Notes under the pieces: model-generated
The model's database searches: none
What the model was told of the DNA's origin: nothing
What the model saw: only the letters and a program-made list of their open reading frames with translations
Translations under genes and position numbers: made by a program
Shown: one piece after another, positions 34,681 through 46,319 of the stretch
Position numbering within the stretch: position 1 is the first letter of the stretch
How the letters are laid out: each line of letters starts with the position of its first letter
Origin: Diospyros lotus
Lineage: Eukaryota > Streptophyta > Magnoliopsida > Ericales > Ebenaceae
Length of the DNA: 64,000 nucleotides
Direction of reading: 5' to 3'
Assembly (NCBI RefSeq): GCF_014633365.1
Contig: NC_068351.1
Span: 20,077,366 to 20,141,365, forward strand

Positions 34681-36202
34681 AGAGGCATTTGGATGGATAA
34701 GGAACATTCATCTATGGGTGAGAGCTTCCAAATATGATGCAACATGTACATATATAAATGCCTGAACAGAGAGCAATGAGCTAAACAAAACCCCGTTGTA
34801 AGTAAGAAGAAAAGCCATTCACTGAACAAATATTAGGGTGAATCAAACCCCGCTTGAGACATCAAATGGACTTCACAGCAACTAGGGAATTTACACACAA
34901 AATAGACACAATGGAAAACACTAACAGCGAGGTGACACAATAAACAACAGTTTGCAAATCAAGGAAACTTGCATTGTAATGTAGAATATATCTAAGAGAG
35001 AGCTCGCACTAAAAGATAACGTGGAAGTGCAGAAGAACTTGCCTGTTGAGAATGCAAAATCAGAGAGAAGTTCCACCCGCGCACATGAAGCAAACAGTAG
35101 CAGCAAACAGAAGTGAGGGAATAGGATGGAGAAGGTGAAGAAGATGAAGAACACAGAGAGGGACTAAATAAGCAATGGAACAATGCATTCAAAAAGAAGG
35201 GATACGCCTTGCACTGAAATAGAATATTTGCACACAGAGGCTGTTGGGAAAAAGGAGTGCGTACAGGTCTGCACGCCAGCTCTAGAATTTACCCAAATAC
35301 CCTACTTTTCATATTACAAACAAAAATATCCAGGGGCTTGATTGACAAATGCTACTTAATTTATTTTCTTTTCCCCATTTTCTTATTACACCATCAAACC
35401 CATTATTTCCAAATTATTTCTCACCATGGGCCTAAGCCCAAATCACATGTATCCCATATATATATATATATATATATTCCAAGCCCACCAGGCTTAATTT
35501 TCTACTTGGGTTAGACATTCCATTAACTATTTAATTGAGGCCCTTTCACTTAATTTCTAATTCCATGCACCATAAAATAAAATTATGTAATCTAAAATTA
35601 TTTATGTGTCACCAAGGAAATTTATCATTAAGTATTAAAAAAAAATACTTACACCTACATTTTAATTACTATTACCCTGACGTCAAGTATTAAAACAAGT
35701 AGACCCACTTTAGGGTTGTTACACTTGAGCCACAAGAGTGTGTATGTATACGTTTTGTGATTATGACTTGATGTATTATATTCAAAGGATGTATCTTTTG
35801 TTCCAGTGGGAATGCATATGCTTAATGTGAAAAAGGAAAACTTGATATTGTTGTGTTATGATGTTTTCAAATGAGAGTTTATGTGGCATGGTATGGTGGT
35901 GTAGTTTAAGTTGTTTTTATATCATTCTATTTATGACCCTCACAGATCCTCTATGCTAGTAGGGGCTCCAGGAGGCGAGCCGTTACAAAACCATTACCAA
36001 ATAATCTTGTCACATCTTCTTAACACACTTAAGAATAAGACTCTCAAATAAAAAATCTAGGGACTAATTCATACAAAAAATTGGAGAGTAATAAATGATG
36101 AAAAACTTGCCTTTTATAAAGATATACAAAGATGCATTATATGTATTTATACACAGGCTAGATGTTATCTAAATTTAGAATTAGGGCACATCACTAACAG
36201 TT

Positions 36203-36742
36203 GTTACCAAGATACAAGAATAAATTTATTTGATTGAAAACGTCGTTGTCAAGTTGCTCGAGCCTACAAGAAAGAAAATAGTCAGAGGGTGCGAGGAGGT
36301 CCCCGTACAAACTCTCTAATGCTTAAGTTAGACACTAAAAATGATGAAGTCTATATTGAAACCAATATTAGAGACGTACCTTTTCTAGAATGAATGACTA
36401 CCTATTTATAGAAGAGTATGGAGTAATCCTAAGTAGTCTAATATTAGGATTCTTACAGATAATGTTTATCTTGACATTTTGAAACCCGTTAAAATTAGGA
36501 TTCTTACAAATGATATCTATCTTGACTTTTCCTAGCCCTAATGGGATTAAATTTTTTTCGGATAAAGTCTATCTCTTACAGATGACATTTATATTCCCTG
36601 AGAAATTTTTGGATGTTGGAGTTATCTAGTTTGTGCAAGACCCCCCAATTTTTAGGAAAATTTACACCTTAAAGCCCAAAACGTTATTTTAGGCTTTTGG
36701 ACTTTTTTGGTCTTTTAATGGGCTTTTAACTATGACATAACA
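36203..36742 (-). repeat. 3' LTR of the gag-only element
   Basis: 540 bp and collinear with 39459-39933, including 'gaggaggtc', 'attaggattcttacagat' and 'tctatcttgacttt' blocks. The right copy lacks about 60 bp. Confidence 0.85.
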
Positions 36743-36829
36743 ATTGTTCTCCACTCTTTCATTTGAGTTTCTTAGAGGAAAGAGTAGATTATGTCATGGG
36801 CTACCCTTATTTTTTATGCTAGATAATTC

Positions 36830-37130
36830 TCACACTTTCTAAGTTTTTGATTCTGGATCATTCTCACACTTTTTTGCGTTTTTGACTCCAAATCATTCTC
36901 ATGCTTTTTGTGTTTCTAATTCTAGATTATTCTCATGCTTTTTTCATTTATATTTTTAGACCATCATTGCGCCTTCGCACTTGGATTTTTTAAACCTTTA
37001 TCTCACCTTTGCGCTTTGATTTTTAGACCGTTCTCATGCATTTGCACTTTAGTTTTTTGAACTATTCTCGCACCTTTATGCTTCAATTTTTTGAACAATT
37101 CTCTCGCCTTCGCAATTCAGTTCTAAGCTT
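36830..37130. repeat. Degenerate tandem repeat of about 34 bp
   Basis: Successive units of the form 'cattctca(c/t)gc-ttttgc(g/a)ctttgatttttaga', about eight copies, lie between the gag relic and the 3' LTR. Confidence 0.65.
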
Positions 37131-37258
37131 CATTTGTCTACTAGAGTTTCTTCCCCTTTTCAATGAATTCATTGTCCTGAAGAACAAAATACATGAAACG
37201 GAACTACCACAAGATGAAATTTATTTTATTCATGCATAATTGAATGACATATAAACAT

Positions 37259-38490
37259 TTAATCCTGCCTATGATACTTTCCTAGGGAAAGTGTATGGAG
37301 TTTGAATTCCTTTGCAAGCTTTTGACCTTCAAGCGATGAAACAAGTTTCTTGGGTCTGTTAAAAGAACCTTCTGTTCCTTTATCGTTCTCCTCGCCTTGA
37401 ATTATGCCCCTAGCCTTCATGGAAGTCAGCATGTTATTTTTCCTTGGCTTCCATTTCCACAAATTCTACCAGTTCCCCATCCTTGACTAGTACCTTTATC
37501 TAATTCTTCAAGTCTTGGCATTTATTAGTGAAGTGGCTTGAGTACTGTGGAATTGGAAAAATCCATCCCTTTTCCACCCTATAGGCTTGTTAGCCTTCTT
37601 GGGGAATTTAATGAGGTTCATTCTTTCAACAGCTGCTATGATATTGAAGCGTAATTGTGTGAGCAGAGTATACTTTGTAAATTGAAGTCGAAAAGTGTCA
37701 TTTTATCCTTTGGCCTTCTCTTCCCTCTGGCTTATCTCTCCATTAGAGTCTTTTTCTTTTCTTTTCTAATCTCTTTCTTCATTTCTTCCAACTATTTGCA
37801 TTACTTTGGCATGTAAAATGTACTTGTTGTCTTAAGCAAACAAGTCTGTTAAGGGGTAGTTGGTTGGTTTAAGGCTAAATATTTTTTTAGAGAAGTGGAC
37901 CTAGTTACTTAAAGCATGGTTGCCACTATTATTCCATTTTGCAAGTCTCGTATTTCTAGAGTCGCATTGCGAAACTTGTCCACGTATTGTCAAAGAGTCT
38001 CTTTGTTACCTTGTTTGATATGAGAAGATAAGTTACATCTTTTTTTCCTTTGACTGTTGATGATGAATGCCTTAATAAACTTATATCTCAGCTATTTGAA
38101 AGTGAATATGGAGTTTTTAGGCAAATTGTTATACCAGGCTCGAGCGTGATCTGTCAAAGTCAAAGGGAAAGTTCAGCACATAATTTCATCTTCCTATCCA
38201 TGTAACATCATGAGAGATTCATAATTCTGAATATGGTTGTAAGGGTCACCCCTGCTCGAGTAAGCAGTCATTTGGGGTATCTTAAACTTCTTTGGAAAAA
38301 GTTTCTCCATGATGGCTGGTGCGAAAGAGATTATCTTCCTATGTTGATCCTCTAACGCAGGCAACAACTTCTTTTGCTCCAAGACTTCTCTGATCATTCT
38401 TTTCATATCTATCATTTCACAAGTACTAAATGCCAATGGTTCCTCAATTTCATTGATATTTTTCACACGACCTCTTGGTGGAGCCTGTTC
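37259..38490 (-). pseudogene. Gag relic of the short LTR element
   Basis: The minus-strand reading includes IMEKLFPKKFKIPQMTAYSSRGDPYNHIQNYESLMMLHG (38200-38320), then, after a stop, TFPLTLTDHARAWYNNLPKNSIFTFKQL and LKKYLALNQPTTPLTDLFA. This is a plant gypsy gag capsid region (the retrotransposon gag core with ARAWYNNLP). Several stops interrupt it. No zinc knuckle, protease or RT follows. Confidence 0.82.
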
Positions 38491-38879
38491 TTCGTTAGTA
38501 CACGTGCTTTCAATAGTCTCAAGGTATTTCCTCTTTTGAAGATCCCTTTGGGTGCCGTTGCACCTTTTTTATGTTCCCTACTTTTCTCTATCTTACATTT
38601 GAGAAAGAAAAGGATCTCGTGCACGAGTTCTTTGAGAAGGAGTAAACTATGATCGAGTTCCTTGTGGTTTTGGTGTAATCTCATAACTTCCTTCTTGTGC
38701 TTCCTAAAGAGGATTGGGTTGGACACAAACCTTTTTAGGGTTGATGGAAATTCCATTTGCAGGGTTATATTTTGCAATAACCCAGTAACTTCTCATAGCA
38801 CCCGCATTCCTTCCTCATGTTAACATCACAAGCCTTCATACTCTATTCGTGGTACCATGGAAAAGGTCAGCCCAACCGG

Positions 38880-39280
38880 GTCTGTGAATTTTGGGGGACG
38901 AGTTTCTTCTTAGCCCTAGGGGTAAACTTCTAGTTGGCCTTGGGAAAAGGCCTTCGAAGGTACCTAGGGTGAATTCCTAGGGGGCCCTAGGAGTGGATTC
39001 CCAGTTAACCCTTGTAATAGTCCCCAGAAATCCCTAAGAGGAGGCCCTTGGAGATTCCTGAGGGTGAATCCCATGTTAGCCTTGGGTAGAGGCCCCTAGA
39101 GGTCCATGGGGGTGAATTCCCAATTGGCCTTGGGAGGAGGCCCTTAGAGGTCCTTGGGGGTGAATTTTGTGCTGGCCTTGGGAGGAAGCCCCAGGACGTC
39201 CCTAGGGGTGAATTTCTAGCTAGCCCTAGGAAGAGACCCCTAGAAGGCCCTAAGGCTGAAGATCTCAAGTGGTGTGAGGT
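38880..39280 (-). repeat. 48-bp minisatellite, readable as 16-residue repeats
   Basis: About eight units are built on 'ccttgggaggaggcccttagaggtcc...gtgaattcc'. On minus, 39005-39268 is open and reads repeats such as ARNSPLGTSWGFLPRP, AQNSPPRTSKGLLPRP and IGNSPPWTSRGLYPRL. It lies between the 5' LTR and gag. Whether it is translated is unknown. The 48-bp unit keeps the frame by length alone. Confidence 0.75.
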
Positions 39281-39437
39281 GGGTTATCTAGTGGTGGTCT
39301 TGTGGGGCGTGAGAGACCATCTCATGAGTTGTGTGAATGCCTCAGGGACTGAGCCTTTATTCTTTCTTGACTCTATTGATTAATGGTGCTTTTTGTTTAG
39401 GCCATTGTAAACTGATTCATTGACTTTTTGTACATTT

Positions 39438-39454
39438 TCCATACACAGTGCCAA
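39438..39454 (-). other. Primer-binding-like site
   Basis: Minus-strand TTGGCACTGTGTATGG close to the LTR end at 39459. It resembles the common plant gypsy site TTGGCGCCGTCTGTGGG with several substitutions. Confidence 0.5.
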
Positions 39455-39458
39455 TTAT

Positions 39459-39933
39459 TGTTGCCAAGATACAACGATAAATTTATTTGATTAAAAATGT
39501 CGTTGTCAAACCGCTTGAGCTTGTAAGAAAGAAAAAAATCAGAGGGCACGAGGAGGTCCTCGTGCAAATACTCTGATGTTTAATTTAGACACTAAAAATA
39601 ATAAAGCCTATATTGAAACTAGTATTATAGACGTGCCTTTTCTAGAATGAGTGTTTGCCTATTAGGATTCTTACAGATAACGTCTATCTTAGCATTCTGA
39701 AACCTGTTAAAATTAGGATTCTTACAAATGATGTCTATCTTGACTTTTTCTAGCCCTATTGGGATTCAGATTCTTTCGGATAATGTCTATCTTTACAGAT
39801 GACATTTATCTCTTACTCATGACATCTATCTTGATGTTTATTTTCGAGAAAATTTACATCTTAAAGCCAAAACGTTATTTTGGGCTTTTGAGCATTTTTA
39901 GTCTTTAAATGGACTTTTGCCTATGACACAACA
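39459..39933 (-). repeat. 5' LTR of the gag-only element
   Basis: 475 bp, partner of 36203-36742. Confidence 0.85.
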
Positions 39934-41686
39934 TCTAGAATATAGGAGTTAGGATTAATCACTCAAGCAGCTATATCATTAGCATAACTTGGCTTCCAAA
40001 TAGCAACCTGATCTCATTCACGTCTTGGTCTAATAATAGATACTGTGAGTCTTTAGAATCTGAACTTCAATAACCTATAACTCTCTTATTTGACTAATAC
40101 AGGTCAAATTAGTTTACAAATATGTATATATAGAGATTTAGTATTTTTCACAACATAAATAGATGAATTAATCTCTAAATGAATTACATTTCTATGAAAG
40201 TATAATCAAATAGCACAAAATGAAAACAAAAAAGCTCAAACGATCAAAACTTTATACTTTCATCATTCTGTGTAACTGCTAGTAACAAGTATATTTTTGA
40301 ATCTTAGCACATGAATACTCGAATGTACAAAATAAGGATACTCGAATGAATTTAGTATATACTCAAGTGAATTTTAGTGATAGTCAATTAAGCTCAACTT
40401 AACTCGACTGGACATTTCACTTAGTTGATTACAATTAAGAATATAGAGACCCACTTTTGTCCATGCAAATTTACTCGTCTGAGCCTTATAAATACTCGAT
40501 TGCATAATAACACTACTCGAATACCAAACAATTCACAATTGATTAGCATTTATGCATTAGAAGGATTATTCGATTGAACATCCAAGTATTCGATTGAGTC
40601 ATGTCATTATTTGAGTATTGAATACCTGATAGTCGATTGAGAAAATAAGATACAAAGACTTGTTCTCTATTTAGCATAAAGTATTCAACTATCATTTAAG
40701 TCTACTAGACTAAGAAACAAGATACTCGATTAAGCATAAACCTTAGTCGATTACTGTTAGAGTACAAAAACTTAACACATTGCAACCTGTTTAATGCTTA
40801 ATTAAGAGATTTCCTTGCTCGACTAAATAAATGATATACTCGATTTTTACTTTTTCTTAGTCGATTAAGGATACAAGTACAAAGCCTTGGTATTTCAGCA
40901 CACTTTCTCCACTTGATTACTTAGATGATTTACTTGACTGCTATTAGATCTAGTCGAAAACAATTTTGATCACTCAATTGAAGATTTTGTAAAGAGATAT
41001 ATGAGTTCAATATGTATATACTCGATTAAGCCTTGCAATATCGATTGAGATAGTTGATTATAGTAAGCCCAAAAACTTATCTACTCATTTACTAATAAAT
41101 TAGTACTCTAGTGATGGTTCAAAAGTTGGTTAAAACTAACTTTTGCATTACATTCACTCGATTACTTAGATGGTTTTACTTGAGTAGGTTATTAGGTTAA
41201 ATAGACATTCGATTTGACATAGTGGTTTTTACTCAAATATTGAGTTAACATTAATTAAAGTTTTGCTTTAATATTTTATCATCAACATCATCATCAAAAC
41301 AATAACTCAACAAAAAGAATAAATTGCTAAAGGTTTTCCACTCTCTAGGAATGATAACTTGAATGTATGAGAAATCAAACAAATGAAGGCTTTGTTTAGC
41401 TTAGCTCTTTCTTTTTCTTTAACTTTAAGAGGATTTTTTCATGAAAACTAGCAATCCAATTTCATGCATTTCTTGGTCTTTGAATTTGAATTTGGTATTT
41501 AAAAGCACCTATAAACTCAAACAACTCTTTTTGAAAAAGTTTTTTAGCTTTTCAGTCATATCGGCATTTCACACACGCACACACACATATATATGAAGAA
41601 TATTCATTTTACACAGTATATGTAATCTCAATTAGATCAATCATATATTTAAGAAAAAATTATCTTACGTTTGTTCAAACAACATT
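39934..41686. repeat. ACTCGATTAA-rich low-complexity tract, left part
   Basis: From about 40290 the sequence is densely sprinkled with ACTCGA(T/A)T, TAGTCGATTA and related words in both orientations, without a fixed period. It continues at 46641 beyond the nested LTRs, so about 3 kb was once contiguous. No coding frame was seen. Confidence 0.6.
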
Positions 41687-41691
41687 AAGTG
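41687..41691. repeat. Target-site duplication AAGTG, left
   Basis: Repeated at 46636-46640. Confidence 0.75.
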
Positions 41692-43239
41692 TATAATACT
41701 CGAGAATTTCTAAAGAACTCAAGAGTAAATTATCTTGGGGAAAAAATAAAAATTACAGATAAATTGAGCTTATAAGGTAATTTCTTATCATACGAATAAC
41801 CGAATCAACTGCAGGGAGTGCCTTGGGGCAAGATGTCTAAGGAAATGAATATGGTATTGATAAGTATTTTGAGGCATGATTTATGGCATCCAAAAGAAAT
41901 TGGATCAAAAACAATTTTTGGTACAGCTAAAATACAGTTGTGATTTAGGTTGAAAAATCGAATAATTGTAGGGGACTTTTGGGAAGTCAACAGAACCCTG
42001 AGGAGGTTCATAATTGGTATGTAAAACAACCCTTCAGCAGTTTTAGAAAGAAACAAAAGGGTTTACGATTAAAATGAAGATTCGGGCCTTAGTGTAATTT
42101 CTTAAAATTGCCAGAGGGAGGTAGAAATGTTGTTTTTCCAAAAAATTTGAGAATCAAATGGAATTTTCAGGACTTGAGGGTCTCAATGGAAATTATGGAA
42201 AGTTCAGGAACTTTGTGAAAATGGGTCAAAGCATAAGAGACAAAATAAGTGGGCTAAAAGTGCAATTTTTCAATGTTGGAGGAGGAAACAACCTGCCATG
42301 GCCCACCAACCACTTCTAGTCGCTAACCAGACACTTCCAACCATGGGGATTTCAACGAAATGGATCAGGTAGGCCTTTGGGTCGAGCCTAGGTCGACAAG
42401 GAAGCACGGGTTGGCCGGATTTTGGAGATTTCTGACCAAACATTCAACAAAATTTTGAAAGCTTCACAATCTTGTTTTGTGGTCGAATTTTGGCGAGTTT
42501 TGTAATACCCCATATTTTCGTAAGGTTGCCACGTATTTTAAAGTAGTTTAAAATACCGAAAAATGGGCTTTAATGGGCAATTAGTTGCTGAATCAGCTGC
42601 AGGGAATGCCTTGGAGCCTAGATGTTTAAGGAAAATGATGTGACATCGTCAAGCATCTCGGGGTATGATTTATGGCACCTAAAGAAATTGGATCGGGAAC
42701 AGTTCCCGACACAGCTAAAGAAAGTAACTGTGATATAGGCTGAAATACCGAATTATCGTACGGGGCATCTAGGAAGTCAATGGAACCCCGAGGAAATTCA
42801 TATTTGGCATGTAGAGTAACCCTTCAGTAGTTTTTTGGAAAAAAACAAAAGGGTTTGTAGCCAAAACGAAGATTCGGGCCTAAGTGCAGTATTCCGAAAT
42901 TGATAGAGGAAGGTCGAAACGATATTTTTTTGGAATTTTAAAGAGAATGTTTTAGGATATTTCAAAGAGTTATAAAGATCTTTAAAGAGAAGTTTAATTT
43001 TTGAGCCAGGGGCAAAATCGTAATTTTTTAGGTTCGGGTAAAAGTGTAATTTACCCAAAAATCAGGGGCATTAGCGTAATTAGTCATTTCTTCGGGGATT
43101 AAAATGCAATTAAAAATTGGCCTAGGGACCAAGTTGAAAAGGGTCTAAGTGCAATTACTTGAAAAGTTTAGGCCAAAGTGTAATTCTTGTATCCTTTTTA
43201 CTAAGGGTATTTGGGAGATTCAAGAAAAGCCTCATAAAT

Positions 43240-43600
43240 GATTTTAGAGATAAGGATGAAGCCTCATGATGACGTTAGAGATAAGATGAAGGCTCATGAT
43301 GACTTTAGAGATAAGATAAAGGTTCATGATGACTTTAGAGATAAAGATTAAGCCTCATGATGACTTTAAGGATAAGATTTGATTTGATTTGGATAAGATT
43401 TGATAAGATCTTATTTGGATAAGATTTGATTTGATAAGATTTGATTCGGATAAGAATGATTGCAGAAAATCTAAGAAGATTTGGAATGATTAGAGAATAT
43501 CTTAAAAGATTTGGAATGATTAGAGAATATCTTAAAAGATTTGAAATGATTGGAATATCTTGGAAGATTTAGAAAAGATTTGAAATGATTGTGACTTACT
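43240..43600 (+). repeat. GATAAGATTTGAT-rich direct repeats
   Basis: Repeated 'gatgacttta-gagataagat' units are followed by 'ggataagatttgatt' and 'agaagatttggaatgatt' units. An equivalent stretch is at 15960-16215 in the nested LTR. GATA words are abundant just upstream of the TATA box in both. Confidence 0.7.
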
Positions 43601-43620
43601 TGGTGGCCAAGTTTCCAAAC

Positions 43621-43629
43621 CTATAAATA
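43621..43629 (+). promoter_or_regulatory. LTR TATA box, inner solo LTR
   Basis: CTATAAATAG followed by 'ggtgccatggcc'. Confidence 0.7.
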
Positions 43630-44351
43630 GGGTGCCATGGCCAAGGGTTTCCTCATTCTAAGTTGTGATAAATTCGTGCTAGACGAGAGTGCTTTGAGCT
43701 TAGTGGATAGAAGGCTTTTGTTCCTAGAGAAGAAGAAGCATTTGCTCAACGCCTGAGAGCGTGTCAGAAGGTGGATTTGCACAAATTTTGAGGAATTCCG
43801 AAATTTAGTCAAGGTGAGACTCCTATACTCCAAATCCTATTTTTGTTCTCTTATGTGAGATTACTATTGTATGAAACGTGTTTTGTAAGCAAAAATCATA
43901 TTGTTCTCTTACGTGAAATCATGTTGCATATATGAAATGTAATTTCTTGGAAAATATATGTTGTTGGTTTTCAACTCTTGCATTTATAAAGTCCGTGTGG
44001 CCATACTATTGCACCTATTTGTTGTTGGCCGAGGGCAAAAGTCGGATATCCCCCAAGAGGCACTATGCGTGCACCATCGAGAAAGCTCTCATGGGGAAGA
44101 CCGTGAGTCTAAGAGACAGTGGATGTGGTGTTTGCATGAGTTCTATGAGGTTGGACCGAGGTGACATGATTAGGGACCTCCCAAGAGGCGCTGTGCGTGC
44201 GCCTTTGAGAAAGCTCTCGTTGGAGGAGGCTGACATGTTCTCGAAGCACTTCGGAGTAGTTCTCGTTTTTCTTATACGTTTTATACCTTTCCATACATTG
44301 ATATAAACTATTTTGGAGCTCTCACTAGAAGGTTCATCTTCTAATTAGACT

Positions 44352-44423
44352 ATGTCCCTGGAATATTCAAACGTTCCAGGTTTGGCGAGCAGCTCTAAGG
44401 GAAAGAAGATAGCTGAAGATTAA
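44352..44423 (+). CDS. Candidate conserved LTR micropeptide, diverged copy
   Basis: A 23-codon frame with the same length and the same MSLEYSNVPG start. The middle differs (LASSS), and it ends KGKKIAED before TAA. Keeping length, start and charged tail across a diverged subfamily is the main reason to suspect selection. Confidence 0.35.
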   Translation: MSLEYSNVPGLASSSKGKKIAED

Positions 44424-44871
44424 GTTATTTGTTGTCGTATGTAGCATGTTTTAGCTATGTTCCGTTGAGGTTTAGTTTTGTTAAATGTAAGTATGGCTCG
44501 ATGTATAATTGAGGTATTTAATTACTATCTCTTAGTGATGAGTCTCCATGTATTGAGGTATTTGAAGATGTACTATGGTACGAATTCTCATGATATAATA
44601 AAAGTGAATTCAGATGTGTACCATATCAGGTTTCGATTATCGCTTTCGCAATTTTTATAATATGCTGGGGGGGTTTTGTTCGAAGTTCGGTACTTGAGAT
44701 TTAAGATATGTACCGTGATAAAAAGGAATTTATGTATATTTTGGGACCCAGAATAGTGACACACTCGGTCAGAAAAATCGGGGTGTTACAAGTTTAGATC
44801 GATCCAAGGGAGGTAGAGGCCTTGGAGATGTCTGATTGAGCAGCCATAAGCATTTGGAAGCTCGGGGTAGC

Positions 44872-44880
44872 CTATAAATA
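44872..44880 (+). promoter_or_regulatory. LTR TATA box, outer solo LTR
   Basis: CTATAAATA followed by 'gaaatggcc'. Confidence 0.65.
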
Positions 44881-46160
44881 GAAATGGCCAAAAGCTTTGA
44901 AAAATTAAACTCTCAGATCCAAGAGCTTGAGAATAAATTGATGGTAGTGGATAAGGGTTTTTTGTTCCCCATATCCTGAGGAGCATTTCTGGAAACTTTG
45001 AGCCATTTTTGTTGAAAGATGAGGGAGTTATGAAGCTTCATCGAAAAAATGAGCTTTGCCAGAAAATCAAGTTAAGTAGTCAAAAAATGGCTCCAATCGA
45101 ACGATTTGAAACTATAATCCTGTAGATGATGGAAAGAGAAAGGCGTAGGATCAAACGAGAGGCAAAACAGAGCTCAAACGAGAGAGAAATGGCCAAAAAA
45201 CCAGGGCAGATCGGAACTCGCCGAAAACTGGAGGTTGAAGATAATCGACGCGTGTAACACACACGCCAGTAGCAGCCGCAAGTAGAGGCGCTTGGGCAGC
45301 CTTGCGGTGATGCGTGAGGGCGCGTGAGTGGCAGAAAAAATTGAGAAAATATCTCTAAATTCCTGAAAAAATGAGATCTAGAAGGTTGTGCAAAAAGTTT
45401 TGGTTTTAGCCTTTTTGGTTTCTCAGTTTTCGCAACGACCAGCCTCATTTTGCATGCAAATGAAGCTTCGAGGTAAGTTATGGAATTTTATTTTGAAGTT
45501 CTTAGAATATTATGAATTGTTGTGGAAAAAGATTGGAGAAAATAGTTAAAGAAGTATTTATTTGGAATTTTAGGGAGGAAAATGGGAGAAAATGGAGGAA
45601 AATATGAAGAAATTGAGGTATTGAGATATTTTGTGAATAAATATGATTTATAGGATCGTTGTGCTCGAGATTAAGTGATTTGTGCAACTTTTGAGGTTTG
45701 GCACGAAAATTGAGGTCGAGCACGCAAATCAAGGCGATGTGCGTTTTTTGAGATATTTCGAACTTCGTGCTAAAGGTGAGTGATTTTGGCCCAAAAACTT
45801 ATATATGATATGATTGCTTATATTGTGCATGATATTTATGAAAGTCATGATCATTTTGTCATATTGCATGGAAAGTCGTGATTTTTGCATGGCACGATAT
45901 TATTGGCATATTGATACTTGTGCATGGGATTGGGATGTCGCCCTGATAGTGTAGCCGTAATTCTCCAAGGCAATTGATAGAACAACGTTAGGATTATCCT
46001 GTAAAAGGGTCAAGATTCTGCCTACAGTTCCGTGTAGGGCTGGTGGGCCAGGGAAGTTACACTAAGGCATATGGTTGTTCATGTTATTGCATCATGCATT
46101 CATGTATCTGTTTCTGAACCCTCACTAGACACACTAGAAGATTCGTCTTCTAATTGGGTT

Positions 46161-46319
46161 ATGCCTCTAGAACATTCAAATGTTCCAGTTAAGACTTGCA
46201 GCTTAGGCAAGGAAGTGGATGAGATGAGACGGCATAGGGTGACATGTCCGATGGACTTAGCATGTTGTTCTGGTATTTTATCTGTTCATGAAGATCCGGA
46301 TATGTTTCAAATGAGTTGA
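46161..46319 (+). CDS. Candidate LTR micropeptide, extended variant
   Basis: Begins MPLEHSNVPV, aligning with MSLEYSNVPG, and continues to 52 codons because the usual stop is bypassed. The rest has no similarity to the other copies, so this copy probably decayed. Confidence 0.2.
   Translation: MPLEHSNVPVKTCSLGKEVDEMRRHRVTCPMDLACCSGILSVHEDPDMFQMS

Larger units (their letters stand above)
33409..35723 (-). mobile_element. Inverted solo LTR nested in the solo LTR
   Basis: On minus it begins TGTAACAACCCTAAAGTGGG at 35723 and ends GTGAGCCCTTACA at 33409. Its end matches the outer LTR end (ATGCTAG-AGG...GAGCC-TTACA). The flanks are TTTGA and CTTGA, a target duplication with one substitution. It contains several (TA)n tracts and an array of GAGCTCG words at 34090-34330. 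The two related LTRs in opposite orientations create an inverted-repeat arrangement. Confidence 0.75.
31424..35987 (+). mobile_element. Solo LTR interrupting copia LTR copy B
   Basis: Starts TGTAACAACCC and ends GAGCCGTTACA. It is flanked by AAACC (31418-31422 and 35988-35992, with one extra C at the left junction). The flanks rejoin to the copy A sequence. No internal coding region is present. Inside it, 33409-35723 is a second solo LTR in the opposite orientation. A tandem series of 'gagttg(t)ctgrcctca'-type units lies at 32880-33020, followed by the PGKGK module at 33262-33316. Confidence 0.8.
29895..36200 (-). mobile_element. Copia-type LTR, copy B, split by a solo LTR
   Basis: It is collinear with copy A. 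29895-31422 plus 35988-36200 together match 28130-29894, ending again in 'gggcacatcactaaca'. The last 60 bp or so of the LTR are missing at the left end. The gap is filled by the gypsy-like solo LTR 31424-35987. Short 'gtcgactg' and 'caatcgact' words near 30395-30410 recall those of copy A at 28610-28690. Confidence 0.6.
36203..39933 (-). mobile_element. Short gag-only LTR retrotransposon
   Basis: LTRs at 36203-36742 and 39459-39933 share TGTT(A/G)CCAAGATAC... and ...CATA/CACAACA ends. On minus the order is 5' LTR (right), primer-site-like TTGGCACTGTGTATGG, a tandem-repeat leader, a gag relic, a second tandem-repeat zone, a purine-rich segment and the 3' LTR. The total of 3.7 kb leaves no room for pol. 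A target duplication is not evident. The primer-site class and gag resemble gypsy elements of the Athila/Tat side rather than Tekay. Confidence 0.75.
42501..44790 (+). mobile_element. Inner solo LTR
   Basis: TGTAATACCCC...GGGGTGTTACA, flanked by a perfect AGTTT (42496-42500 and 44791-44795). Its left part resembles the outer LTR, so one family member inserted into another. It carries a GATAAGATTTGAT-type stretch at 43240-43460 and a duplicated 'cccaagaggc-ct-tgcgtgc' segment about 130 bp apart (44050, 44180). Confidence 0.9.

Noticed and set aside
38880..39280. CRISPR-like repeat array
   Set aside because: The units are contiguous and degenerate with no unique spacers. It is a minisatellite in a plant LTR element.
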